A program made the translations under genes and the position numbers. Positions 43,692 to 55,383 of a DNA stretch of 64,000 nt are shown piece after piece. The notes beneath the pieces are model-generated. The model made no database searches. It had not been told where the DNA came from and worked only from the letters and a program-made list of their open reading frames with translations. Numbering within the stretch: the stretch's first letter is position 1; each line of letters begins with the position of its first letter. This DNA comes from Isoperla grammatica (lineage: Eukaryota; Arthropoda; Insecta; Plecoptera; Perlodidae), in contig OX246740.1 in NCBI GenBank assembly GCA_945910005.1, positions 5,019,458 through 5,083,457 on the forward strand, in the 5' to 3' direction.

Positions 43692-45282
43692 CACGCCATT
43701 ATAACTGTACGCAATCTAAGTCAGAATGAACACTAAAGTCTTCCACATACTCGCATGAAAGACTGCTCGCCCATCGGATTCGCCTGTACAGTGTTGCAAA
43801 GCAATCGTTCACCAAGGAAAGAGAAGGAACGATCGCAGCAGTGAGCGTGAGTGAGACACCGGAAACCTGGATACCGCTTGGCGAGACGGGAGGGAAGTTC
43901 TCACGCGAAGAAGAAAATCTGGCTAGCGCTCCCGGTGACCTGAAGCCGAACTACAAATCGCTTGTGGGCCAGGGGAAGCGGGGAGGGAAACCTCAAGCGT
44001 AGAAAATTTAACACAGGGAATAAATATCTATACAACCCTATATAATCTTTGCAGATAGCTTGAGTCAATATCCAAGTTTAAAAAAATCCCAGTCCGAATC
44101 GGAAATCGAACTATGGACCGTCTGCTCTTTGTTTTGATGTATCACAAGATTATAATCTTATTGTGGATTAATATTCTACCAGTGAATTGAGCTGAGGTAT
44201 TTCGCTGAGACTGTCTGTCTCCTGTCTGTGACCTTCTCGGATCGTAAATTATACGTGTCTAGATTTCCTTTATTTGTACAGTAATTACTAATTACCCCCA
44301 GTAACACATAAACAATCATCAGATTCAATATTTATCACATTTTAACAAATTAGTTGGATTCTTGAATAAACACACACATTTCCACGTTTGAATCGTCCTT
44401 CAACAACTTCACAAGTATGTGACTTGACTTCACAAGTAACTTAACTTCTATGCAGTATGAAAAAAGAACATCATATGGTGTACAACACATTATTTGGATG
44501 TGAAAAGTTAGTATATATATCGCCTTTTTTTTTTTACATATAAATGAAAGAGTTAACTAGAATTATATAGCACTAGAAAGAATGAAATAACTAGACCCAA
44601 AACCTGAACTTGCATACCGCCGCCTTCAATGCACAATAGGCACGGATGTTCAATGCACAAGGCACAGGGCACAGGGCACAGGGATTGTTGATCTGTTGTA
44701 GATGGGGCGGTGAAGGGGGGGGGGGTAGTGGTGAATAGTTTTTTTGCGGCTACATCGAAGATAATCGTTGACATTCCTATAGTTATAAATATATGTTCCA
44801 TATGTTATGAACGAGTTGTGCCTGATGGACCAGGTTCTGGAACCGATATAGATGGTTCATTGCGTATAGTACATGAGGCTCTGATTCGGGAGGCCGTCGG
44901 TTCCACACCAGCTACTGGCAATCCTGACTGAAGGTTTTCTCCGAGATGTTCCTCAGTCACAAAGGCTAATACTGGGATTGAGTCAAACTAACAGCCCTTG
45001 GATATTCCTCCACACCTAACAATATACCGAAATACCTAATAAGTCACTTGAGGAGGGACAATTTGTCCTTCCCTGGGCAAGTTTGGCGATTTTGTAAAGA
45101 GTAATTTTCAGAGTATATCACGTATCCGATAAATAATTATGAGGCGCATCAATGGAAATGGAATCGCTACTTTCTTCTGTGTAGGGGTATAAAGTTTGTA
45201 GTTTCCCTCACAATAATTATTACTATTTTAGTGTTCTTACACTCGTGAGGACTTTAGGTTGAAGTCAATATTATTCACTTAC
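43692..45282. other. spacer with SINE-like patch
   Basis: At 44870-45010 there is a repeat-like segment (ctgattcgggaggccgtcgg, later cctcagtcacaaaggctaat). Homopolymers occur at 44523 and 44716. The ORFs here are chance frames. Confidence 0.4.
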
Positions 45283-45410
45283 TTGCTTGTAGGAGTTGAT
45301 GTATCCAGAATCAGTTGTTCTACAGCTTTACGTTTCCAAAACGCTCGTAACGCCTTTGATATCTTATTTCTCTTCCTAGCCTTACTATAAGGAATGCCTT
45401 TTCTTCCCAT
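45283..45410 (-). CDS. array exon 16: Lys/Arg-rich first exon, phase-2 donor
   Basis: ATG at 45410 opens 42 codons: MGRKGIPYSKARKRNK, SKALRAFWKRKAVEQ and a TSTPTS tail, ending AGCAA|GTAAGT (donor 45277-45282), phase 2. The MGRK start, basic block and single Trp match the array signature. No known domain. Confidence 0.68.
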
Positions 45411-45575
45411 TTTGACACAAACCACTCACAGGCAAATATACTTGCAGGCACACAGCATTGTTCGAGGGTTGCGTTCACACTGTGCCGCTCTGCCCGTGTC
45501 GTAGAGGTTGGCCGTGTCGCCGCACGAACATAGGAGCGCTAGTCATCAGATAGATTTCCAAACAAGAAACCCTAG

Positions 45576-45857
45576 CAAATACTTTAATAGGCGCTATCGC
45601 TTAATACAGGAAACTGGGCCAGTTTAACATTGAGCCGCATGGCGACACAAGTTCACGTATAAAGTTGAACACCAAGCCGCTAGACAGCCGCTGGATCGCA
45701 AGCCAGTCGATAACAAAATTTGGCAGCTTTAGATGCAGCTAGTGAACTTCTTCGCGTCGATCATTCACCTAGTTTAACTCCAAGCCTCTAGGACAGCTGT
45801 CGCCAGAAATCGACGAGAGTTTCCTGTATTAAGCGATAGCACCTATTAAGGTATTTG
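45576..45857. mobile_element. MITE with about 40-bp terminal inverted repeats
   Basis: caaatactttaataggcgct through aatacaggaaact is mirrored at the right end (gtatttg). Flanks accctag and actctag differ at one base, suggesting a 7-bp target duplication. Confidence 0.65.
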
Positions 45858-46350
45858 ACTCTAGCGCGAGCCGTTTTCTCGATAATTTGCGCGCGTGTAT
45901 TCATTCGAGGAGTTCTCATGAACCAGTAACACGTTTTTAAAAGTTTTACCCGGCATTAGAAAGTAGAGTCTTCAACGGAGTACATGATTCATAGCTATTT
46001 TAATAGCACGTATTTTAAATCTGTTACGACAGTTATAAAATGTACTAAATCTACGTACAAACACACCTGTACAAAACAAAATTATAACTTGGTACCCCTT
46101 CACTAAAAAAAATATGAAAGTAGGCCTACCACATTGACTGAACAACATGTTCTTGAATATGTTGTGAAAAGATGAATGCGTAAAAGTGGACAAGTTTGTC
46201 TAAAATCTCGAATGAAATTTGCACAAATGGCAATCCCGATTTTTTTGTTTACATTTTTTTGTTCACTGACAACCTTATATAGTTGGGACAAGAATAGAAA
46301 GCAGATTTTTAGTCACGCGTTACGAATAGCCGGGGGTCCTATGAGTTCCA

Positions 46351-46490
46351 ACTAAAAGGTATGTATTTTGACTACTAAAAGGAATGTATTTTGACTGCTA
46401 AAAGGTATGTATTTTGACTACTAAAAGGTACATATTTTGACTCGTAAAAGGTATGTATTTTGACTCCTAAAAGGTATGTATTTTGACTGT
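46351..46490. repeat. 23-bp tandem repeat, six copies
   Basis: Units of the form ctaaaaggtatgtattttga plus three bases, slightly diverged. Confidence 0.9.
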
Positions 46491-47352
46491 CACCTAGCTT
46501 AATTTCAAAGCTTGTGATTGGTGATTGCCATAGTGAAAACTCAATATTTTATTAATGGTATGTTCCATTTAGAATACATCTCATTATAAGTACGGCAGAC
46601 CGACCGGTTGCAGGAGTGGCGGGTGGGCTATGAATACAGTCTTCTCATGGACAAAACAAAATACTCGTACGTTTTGATTTTTGAGTCATCGAAATACTCA
46701 AAAAAATATTCTTGTTGCTTTACGTCTGTACCACTGCTAATAAATGTGGGTCAGTCTGACGGACAATTTAAAACACGGTATTTATGCTATAGAATTAGAT
46801 TCGAACCAACATACGGGGTCAGCCAACGTACGGGGGCGTTTTCGGGTGAATACGTAATGACAAGTGATTCGATCGTTTATAGTTTAACGATGTAATTATC
46901 AACGTCTTAGCTTAGACTATACACGATGCTAATCGAGACGATGTAAGTGGGTCATGCATGAATATGAAAAACGCCAGATGACATCCATCCATAACCAAAT
47001 ATCCATCCAAATACCTAATCCATAATATTATTATAAATAAAAATTCCTACTTTCTTCCTCTATAACGTCATAATAAAACCTGTTTTATAGAAGACCCCCT
47101 ACCTGCAAGTAGTACACTTACTGGGGGTCAGTGATATTACATATTTGTTATCATGTACAGATCAATAAATCAATCAATGATTGTCAAACAACGAAATCCA
47201 TTGCTGCGTCATTACAAGTAGAAAAATTATTAGAAATGTTACTAATAAAGAACTAGTTTTTTTCATCTACATTTACTTCTTTTGGATCTTGATAACAAAA
47301 ACTTGAGACACAATATGAGCTGTTGAGAAGAGCTGTTGATGTAACTTCTTAC
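46491..47352. other. spacer without recognisable gene
   Basis: AT-rich spacer. The plus-strand ORF at 46608-46895 is not recognised. Confidence 0.4.
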
Positions 47353-47441
47353 CTTTTCCAGTACACGTTTCTTTTTCCTTTGGTACATTTTCTGTGTGCA
47401 CTTAGCTTTTTATTCTTAGCTGAGCGTTTCCCGCTTCCCAT
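47353..47441 (-). CDS. array exon 17: short Lys/Arg-rich first exon, phase-2 donor
   Basis: ATG at 47441 gives only 29 codons: MGSGKRSAKNKKLSAHRK then KGKRNVYWK, ending AAAAG|GTAAGA (donor 47347-47352), phase 2. It is the shortest member, but keeps the MG start, basic block and Trp right before the donor. A TTCAGTTGG initiator-like motif lies about 30 nt upstream. Confidence 0.65.
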
Positions 47442-48018
47442 GTTGCACTAAGGGTGATCTGGTACCAACTGAAGAAACAAACGCGCTGACGGTCAACTTT
47501 GTGTCCGTCTCAGCAACAAGAATACCAATACCTTACATTCTTCGCTAGATTGGTGGCTTTCTGCAGACATCTTTGCTTTTAGACTTGGGGGTAAGTGAAC
47601 TAAACCTAATGTCTGTATGAATGGAGGATTTGAGCACCGAAGAATGCACTTCTAGGAACGAGTTAGACACGCTTCGCTTAGTGAGCACTATCTTTGCCGT
47701 TTATTTGTGGAGATACCATTATGATAACGAAAAGAGTGACATATTAATTTTAATTTTACTCATTCAGGACCACATGTGTATTTCTGCCCTGGTATATATA
47801 CCATGCGACAAAAGTAAACCAACGATCGGACAGAACATGTTATAACCTATAACTAAATATTTTTCGATGAACGACAAAGTGAAAGTTTTGTATGTGTATT
47901 TGTTTGTTTTTTGTTTTGTTTTCCAAAATCAGACGAAATTATTTTTTGACAGCTTGTTGTTTGTCCATCGATTCAATTCATCTGTTTCATTGTTGTCTTT
48001 TGGTGTTGCTAGTGCCCT
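47442..48018. other. spacer without recognisable gene
   Basis: Nothing recognised. The plus-strand ORF 47621-47845 is unsupported. Confidence 0.4.
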
Positions 48019-49295
48019 ATTGACATAGATTGCAGTATTCTGCTGTTTATACAGGGAAAGCGTCCAACGCTTTTATTTTCCGAGCGAGGCAAAAATTTGT
48101 CGGGCGAAAATTTATTTTTTACTTTTTAGTGCATTTAAATATAGGCTAAGCGTTGTTTATTAAAAAAATATTTTTTTCATGTAATATAATTTTATACTTT
48201 TTAGTCTTAAAGAATCTTGCAATCGAAATCGAATATATGCTCACTGGACGTGTCCGAATTTAGAAGACTGCATATTTGTTTACTCGTACTTGTTAACTTC
48301 ACTCGCAAACTAGCGTGCTAGCATTGCAAACTTGAATTTCGGACGGTTCCATTCATGCACGATCCAGTGATCGGCCAGCAATGCTTACGAAAAGTGGGGT
48401 TATGTGGCTATGGGAGAATTTGGCAAAGTAACTACTAACTAGGCCTATAGGCTACACATTCTATTAATAATGATCATAAACGCAATTTTTGTCAACATAA
48501 AAACATCTAGGCCTATTCAGTAGAAACATATCCGATGCTTTCGTCACAGATATTCGAGTCCCGAACAACCAGCAGTAATTCCGATGCCTGCATGTGGTTG
48601 GCCCATCCTCACTAGCTGTGACTTATTTCTAGGGATGCACACGATAATCGATATTATCGTTCGATATTCGATATGCAATAAAATTTCGATAATCGATAAT
48701 ACAAATATTATCGAATGGTCTGATTTCTAAAAAAGCGGGTTCGTAAAGCATTATTTCGTTCTTCTCGGACCTTTCTAGTATTGAAATACTCAAAGATACC
48801 GCCAAAATACTAGGCCTCGGGCCTCGTAAAATGTGATTATACTCTCAGAGTGTCACGTCAGATGTGTCCAAGTAATGTTGCCATATCGTTATGTGCTCGA
48901 TTAGGCGACATATCACTGAAACTGTAAAAGATTGCTTCAATTTTGTAAATTTATTATCGTTCGATATTATCGATCGATAATGCAGTCATCTTTCGATTAT
49001 CGATAGTTTTTATTTTATCGATGTGCATCCCTACTTATTTCCCATGTGAAGCTAATTGTTTAATTAATTAATTATGGTGGATTAATTAATTAATTAGTGA
49101 ATCTGATAATTGATTCATATATTGTCATTTAGAATAATACAACATGAAAAAAAAAATTTTTTAAACGCTTATATTTAAATGCACTAAAAAGTAAAAAATA
49201 AATTTTCGCCCAACAAATTTTTGCCTCACTCGGAAAATAAAAGCGTTGGGCGCTTTCCCTGCATAAACAGCAGAATACTGCAATCTATGTCAATA
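48019..49295. mobile_element. large inverted-repeat element, host of a nested hAT
   Basis: tattgacatagattgcagta at 48019 is mirrored at 49276-49295, and the arms run about 130 bp (through gcgtccaacgcttttatttt). Direct continuation at 49298-50600 repeats the left arm and interior, so the locus is an inverted plus direct duplication. The interior is interrupted by the hAT at 48630. Confidence 0.7.
48630..49033. mobile_element. hAT-like MITE, tagggatgcac ends, nested
   Basis: tagggatgcacacgataatc and its mirrored right end gtgcatcccta are flanked by cttatttc on both sides (48622-48629, 49034-49041). The duplicate locus at 50471-50490 shows the uninterrupted site (gactaatttcccat), confirming the boundaries. 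404 bp, no ORF. Confidence 0.9.
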
Positions 49296-49297
49296 CC

Positions 49298-50600
49298 GAA
49301 AGCGCCCAACGCTTTTATTTTCCGAGTGAGGCAAAAATTTGTAAGGCAAAAATTTATTTTTTACTTTTTAGTGCATTTAAATATAAGCGTTGTTTTTTAA
49401 AAAAATATTTTTTTCATATAATATTATTTTATACTTATAAGTCATAATTAAAGAATCTTGCAATCGAAAATATGCTCACTGGACGTCAACCCTCGACAAA
49501 TGTGTGTGTTGTCCACTCGCTAGGGAAAATTTGCACTCGCAAGTATGTTGCGTGGAATAGTGGCCGCCGGAGGCAAATTCGCCGAAGGCGAATTTTTTTT
49601 TGGGGCTTGCATTAGGTTTTCTGGCCTAAAAAGCGATTTCAGGCATAGCTGCATTATAAATGACGATGAAATAGCTCTCTACATGTGTATGGGATTCGAT
49701 CCTCTGTCCGCGCAAAAGTAGGCCTAGGCCCTACGATCTAGGCCTAGCGCCGCGTAGCGCAAAAGTAGGCCTGTTGCAGTAAGAATTATGTTCCCGGCTT
49801 GCTTTCAGCACTGAGCGCCTGCCTCAACGCATAGCACACGACACTTATAAATTAAGGTTAGGCCCTTGTAGCCTATTGTACTGCCAATTAAACGCCGCCG
49901 TGCGATCGATAATCAAAAAAGTGAAGTCACATTGCTCGACAAGCGTGAACTTGTCACGACGCAATCATGCCCGTGAGCTCAGCAAACTGCGCAGGCGCTG
50001 GCCCGCTCGCCCCCCACCCAATCCCCGTGAATGTTCGGAATGGAGAATATCTTTTGAGAAGATCGAATTCAGAGATCGATAGTGGCGCAGCGCTCAATTC
50101 AAACGCTCGCAAAAACGATATTTTGACATTTTGAGGAAGTACAGCCGGGAAAGCTACTCGCAAGTACCAAATTGTCACTCGCAAAATGCGAGCGTGCGAG
50201 TGGGTTTGTCGAGGGTTGCTGGACGTGTCCGAATTTAGAAGACTGCATACTTGTGTACTTGTACTTTTTAACTTCACTCGCAAACTAGCGTGCTCGCATT
50301 GCAAACTTGAATTTCGGACAGTTCCGTTCATGCACGATCCAGCGATCGGCCAACAATGACATTCTTGCTGCATAGAAACATATCCGATGCTTTCGTCACG
50401 GATATTTGAGTCCCGAACAACCAGCGGTAATTCCGATGCCTGCATGTGGTTGGCCCATCCTCACTAGCTGTGACTAATTTCCCATATGAAGCTAATTGTT
50501 TGATTAATTAGTTATGGTGGATTAATTAATTAATTAGTGAATCTGTTAATTGATTCATATATTGTCATTTAGAAAATACGAATGTATGAAAATTTTCAGC
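49298..50600. repeat. second, direct copy of the inverted-repeat element, interrupted
   Basis: Repeats the arm (gcgcccaacgcttttatttt), the internal segment (ggacgtgtccgaatttagaa) and the distal part (gaacaaccagcggtaattcc) of the 48019 copy. It is split by the element at 49487-50218 and lacks the hAT present in the first copy. Confidence 0.75.
49487..50218. mobile_element. hAT-like MITE with caaccctcgacaaa ends
   Basis: caaccctcgacaaatgtgtg at the left and tttgtcgagggttg at the right, flanked by perfect octamers ctggacgt (49479-49486, 50219-50226). The intact duplicate at 48246-48256 shows the empty site. 732 bp; the minus-strand frame across it is not a recognisable protein. Confidence 0.88.
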
Positions 50601-51545
50601 TCGATCGGACGTAAGGGAAGTGGGTGAAATATCGATTCCCACATAAAACTTTGATTAATTAATTATGATTGCTTAATTGATTATTTAGTAAATATGACAA
50701 TTGATTCATGTATTGTCTTAACTTACGTCTGTGTGAAAACTTTCAACTCGATTCAACATTGGGAAGTGGGTGAACCATCGATTTCCATATAAAACATTAA
50801 TTAATTAATTATGATGAATTATTGGATTATTTAGTAAATATGACAATTGATGCGTGTATTGTCATTACGAATACGTCTGTGTGAAAACTTCCAACTCGAT
50901 TCAACGTTAGGAAGTGGGTGAACCATCGATTTCCATATAAAACATTAATTAATTAATTATGATGAATTAATTGACTATTTAGTAAATATGACAATTGATG
51001 CGTGTATTGTCATTAAGAATACGTATGTGTGAAAAATTTCAGCTCGATCGGACATTTAGAAGTAAGTGAAATATTGATTATAAGATTCCGTCCAGACAGA
51101 CAAACACATGAAGCTAATATAAGCGTTGTAAAATACGACTGTGTGAAAATTTTCAGCTCGATCGGACGTTGGGATGTGGGTGAAATATCGATTCCCACAT
51201 AACATTGATTAATTAATTATGATGGCTTAATTGATTATTTAGTAAATTATGAAAATTGATTCGTGTATTGTCAAGAATACGTCTGTGTGAAAACTTTAAA
51301 CTCGATTCGACGTTGGGCAGTGGGTGTAACATCGATTTCCATATAAAACATTAATTAATTAATTATGATGAATTAATTGACAATTTAGAAAATATGACAG
51401 TTGATTCATGTATTGTCATTAGGAATATGTCTGTGTGAAAAATTTCAGCTTGATCGGACATTTAAAAGTAGGTGATATATCGATTCAAAGATTCCTTCCA
51501 GACAGACAGACAGACAGACAAACAAAGCAAGCTAATAAAGCGTTG
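50584..51545. repeat. diverged tandem repeats, unit about 130-145 bp
   Basis: Alternating aattaattaattatgatg, gtgtattgtcatta and cgtctgtgtgaaaac...gggaagtgggtgaa modules recur at least six times. They end in (gaca)n and aaagcgttgtaa, a tail style seen at 3' ends of some LINEs. Confidence 0.7.
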
Positions 51546-52064
51546 TAATAATAAAATACAAGTCCGATCTTTGCACTTTGCTGTTGTACCCTGGAAACAA
51601 CACACGAAACAACCATGTTTGTAATTTACATTAAACGTATTTATTAAAATACATTTCCGAACATTATTCTCAGTGAAGATGCGACGAGTGAGGGTAAGAG
51701 TTTGCTTTGACATGACACGAACTGTCGGACGGCGCTGGCTGCAGGGGTTGTCGGGGCGAGCCGGCCTTGCCCCGCTTTGACGTAACGGCTAGTGACGTCA
51801 CAAAAACTTAAAACAGCCTTCCTGCCCAAACGGTTCAACCATTCTCAATAAAATTTGCGCTCGGTTTTTTAATTTTTTGTCTGATTTATTGAAGGGCACT
51901 TTAACCAAACCAAAACTAGGGCTAAGAGGCCATTAACTTCAATTGTAGGCTAAGAAGATCTTGATTCTTGATGACGTGTAATAGTGAAACATCATACAAA
52001 TACAATACATCGTCAACAATGGTGTGCATTGTGTAAAAAATACAAGTCAACCTAATGTACTCAC
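51546..52064. other. spacer without recognisable gene
   Basis: A minus-strand ORF at 51644-51838 has no domain. Nothing else was seen. Confidence 0.4.
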
Positions 52065-52177
52065 CCAGCTTTCTTCGCTTCTCTCCATTTATTTAAATTA
52101 TTTCGGGCACCTTTTAGAGGTTTTGGCCGCCTAAGATATGTATATTCCTTCTTCTTTCGTCCACGTCTCCAACCCAT
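52065..52177 (-). CDS. array exon 18: Lys/Arg-rich first exon, phase-2 donor
   Basis: ATG at 52177 opens 37 codons: MGWRRGRKKKEYTYLRR then NNLNKWREAKKA, ending GCTGG|GTGAGT (donor 52059-52064), phase 2. The MG start, basic cluster and NKW before the donor match the array. Only 251 bp separate it from the next exon upstream, leaving little room for either to have its own downstream exons. Confidence 0.68.
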
Positions 52178-52428
52178 TGTGGAAAACTCAAGTCACACGT
52201 ATTCGAATTTTCACACACAATGCACAATGTTATACGGACGTTCTGTGCTACTATGTAACATTGTACACATTCATTGTTATAATCTAGGACCAACTGTATC
52301 TTTTCGATTATCGATGATTTTCACTTTATCGTTGTGTATCCATAGTTCATATCATAGCTTTCAACACTCTAAGTGTTTTTAAAAAATGCATGTATTTATA
52401 GTGCCGTACTAAGGTGCAGATCACTTAC

Positions 52429-52541
52429 TGATCAACAGTCGCTTCAAGTGCGGCCCTCCTTAATGTGTGCAGATTTCGATGCACTTTCGACCGTTTCGTG
52501 TTCTTTTTTGTACGAGGCTTCCTTCTTTGCCGGCTCCCCAT
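52429..52541 (-). CDS. array exon 19: Lys/Arg-rich first exon, phase-2 donor
   Basis: ATG at 52541 gives 37 codons: MGSRQRRKPRTKKNTKRS then LHTLRRAALEATVD, ending GATCA|GTAAGT (donor 52423-52428), phase 2. It has the same length as the exon at 52065, 251 bp away, suggesting a local tandem duplication followed by strong divergence. It lacks the Trp. Confidence 0.65.
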
Positions 52542-53206
52542 TATCGCTTTACTCTAATGGAGTACAATCTTACTCACTTGTATCCTTTCAAATTGCACAC
52601 ATTGCTTGCACGTAATATACTGCATATAAATTAGGTCATAAATATTAAATACTTCACTAAATAATAATATTCAAGATTGCGAGATATTATTACTACTTTT
52701 AATAATAAATAATATTGATAGTTGTGCTTGTAATGTATGGCGGACCGTTTGACTGCCAGGCAAGTTTTCGCTGAGGTAAGGCTCATTTTCGATAAAAACT
52801 TAGTAGTAAACTTTAACTTAAACGTAGACGCTAGGTCTTCATAAACTCATTTAATAACGTTTCGTCAAATAAATTCTGAGCATGTTTCGGCTCCATTTTC
52901 GATTTAGCTAGCCTAGGCCTAGCGACTGGCGCTGATTGGTTCTTTCTAACTGTTAAGTTTATTTTTATTTTAAAGTTTGATCGTTCCAAACTTAACCGTA
53001 GCCCAAAAATAAGTTTAAGTTTTGGTCGTGAACAATCATGTGATCTTCCATAAGCTAAATCTTACTTTAAGTTGTAAGTTTACGGTTAAGTTTAATCGTA
53101 AATGGGCCTTTCCAACAGTAAAACCTGAACAGTTTTTGACGTAGCTGGCGACTGAAACCACTTACGGAAGATAAGGATTGAGCTCATTGGACATTATAGG
53201 CTGCTA

Positions 53207-53518
53207 CTAGCCCCAACGTACGTATAAGCAATACGCATACCGACCGCAGTCCGCAGATCTTTATAATATTGCACTTTTCACGCACGCTAATTTAAAAAAT
53301 TCAACAGATTCCTAGCTATTGTTTGATACATTCGTAAATGTAGTCTTCTGCTGAGACGAGTGCACAAGCCTATTTAGCCACGCCCACCGTTACAGGTAAG
53401 ACGTAAGTAATCCCTAATTGACCTGTTTCAATTAGATGATACGAACTAGAGAAGTAGAACATTAAGTTGGTAGGTACCATTATGTCGTAAGCATGAGAAT
53501 AATTACGTTGCTCCAACT
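53207..53518. mobile_element. TA-flanked MITE, ctagccccaacg family, copy 2
   Basis: Ends ctagccccaacgtacgtat and acgttgctccaact, flanked by TA. A diverged relative of 36498-36798. Confidence 0.6.
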
Positions 53519-54584
53519 TAATTCTTGTCGTCTCATACATAGGTTATGGAATAATAAACACATCATGAACTCAGGTGCCTATTTACGGAAACACGGAAAA
53601 ATTTACTGCAAACAAAACACTGAGCAAATGATGTGTTTTAAAATGTTACATCGCACTTCATAACAACCAGACAGTCTGTGGCCTAGATTCTAGCCACTGT
53701 ACAGACTATTGAAGCTATCAGTGGACGTAGAAAAAAAAAAGTTTTTAACATGTTTATAGACACAAACAACATCAACATTTAACAGCCGTGACCAATAAAA
53801 TGTTATTTAAAAACGATATACGATATCTATAACAGAACAGTTATGTTTCAAAGACATTGGTTCAACATCATGAAATGCAGTCTGTAGGCCTACTGTGTTA
53901 TGCATACAAGTACAATACAATACGAAGATACATACGCAAGCAACCCACCGCTCTGCATTGCAACATTGGAAACATTATTTATAAATTATCGCGTACATGT
54001 ATAACGTATGTATGTTGTATGTACGCGAGCTACGCTAAAAAAATCTAGATAAAAAAAACAAAACAAGCAGTGCTACAAATGAAAACCTAACGACGATAAT
54101 TTCTCGCATAAAACCGTAGTCATGGTAGGCCTATGATATTATTACTAAATATTAACAGGGGCCTTCATCCCAAGGCTACTTGAATGTGATGTTACAGAAA
54201 TGCAAGTGGGAATACAAAGCAACATTTTTTCCTTGAGATATTCCAAAAACGGAATGCTCCTTCGTTCTAAATACTGGTGGTGAGTACAGAGGTGGACATA
54301 GTCCCACAACCCACTACCTCGCCCGTTTGCAACTGGCCGTAGGAATCAGTAATAAAAAACTAGCGGTTGGCATTGCTCTGTATAGAGCTCCAAGTTTGCT
54401 GTGCTGTGTTGCATTTGAGAGTAAGTAAAACTTAGCAAGGATACATGTCTTAGTATTTTTTTTTTTTTTGTATGTGTTAGTTGTAGTTGTATCATGATAA
54501 TATTGCTAATAACAACCCCAAGATTGATTGATATCGCATGTCGTTATGTACCTAAGATGTTATAGAAAGAGCAGTCATACATAC
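53519..54584. other. spacer without recognisable gene
   Basis: AT-rich spacer with an A-homopolymer at 53729 and a T-homopolymer at 54458. No coding signal. Confidence 0.45.
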
Positions 54585-54907
54585 GACAAAATTCGCTGAA
54601 CCGAGCTCCAAGTCACTCCAGACAACTTCTCGATGTCTTGAATGGTGCGTCGTGGATCTTCAAGCACAATTGCGCGAATTTTTTCTACGTTTTCGTCTGT
54701 TCGGGAAGTTGAGGGACGTCCAGAGCGAGGTTGGTCGTCAATAGACATTTCACCTTTTTTGAAACGTGAAAACCACGCGTACACTTGACTTTTCCCCATG
54801 GCAGCACTTTGGTAAACTGTTTTCAACGTCACCATAGTTTCTGAGACGTTTCTACCGAGTAGGAAGCTATTCCTCACGGCCGCGCGCTGTTCACGAAAGT
54901 CTGCCAT
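54585..54907 (-). CDS. array exon 20: mariner-transposase HTH first exon, phase-2 donor
   Basis: ATG at 54907 opens 107 codons. Residues 5-45 form the first mariner helix-turn-helix (QVYAWFSRFKKGEMS). They are followed by the DDQPRSGRPSTSRTDENV linker and the second HTH (RRTIQDIEKLSGVTWSSVQR, ending ILS). Homology stops exactly at TTGTC|GTATGT (donor 54579-54584), phase 2, with no catalytic domain after it. The same N-terminal module is known in GVQW3/FLJ37770-like host proteins. It would contribute sequence-specific DNA binding. Sequence resembling a mariner 5' end lies upstream at about 55095-55120. Confidence 0.7.
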
Positions 54908-55120
54908 GTCTAAAAACGAGAAGCAGGCGAAACAGCTTTCAAGAAAAAAAATTCACGAAGGCCAAAAACAACCTTCCCAAGCGCGCAGCTTGGCAGACTG
55001 ACTCGGAAGGAGTCACTTTACATTTTTACGCCTCTCCTAGCGGGAGAATCGCGTACTACAGAAGCTGCGCCCACCGCAACGCGATTCCGGTTATTTCTGG
55101 GTACCCCCCTCACCTCCTAT
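54908..55120 (-). mobile_element. mariner 5' flank and likely terminal repeat
   Basis: On the minus strand, gaggggggtacccagaaata at about 55095-55115 resembles the 5' terminus of mariner elements, preceded by TA-rich bases. Together with the HTH exon it is a 5' fragment of a mariner whose 3' part is missing. On the plus strand a tataaaagg box sits at 55151-55159, without a recognisable gene behind it. Confidence 0.5.
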
Positions 55121-55383
55121 ATGACAAGCGTGCAGCGGCGTTTGTAATATAAAAGGCCGGACGTACCGTAGCGCTCGGTGATCGAGCTGTGAATCACGCG
55201 AATGTTGAGACTCGATTCAAGGTCTATTGTCCGCCAAATAGACAGTGCGCGTTGAACCGGCAGGAAGATGTTTTAGATTTCTTAATTTATGTAATTATTT
55301 CAGATATCAGCATATTCTCCGTATTGCAGAATGTTTTTAATCGAAGCTCTATGACTATGACCAAAATTAAATTGACTTATTGA

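Noticed and set aside
52737..52775. Plus-strand 13-codon frame MADRLTARQVFAE before GTAAGG
   Set aside because: Phase 0, wrong strand for the array, and too short to support alone.
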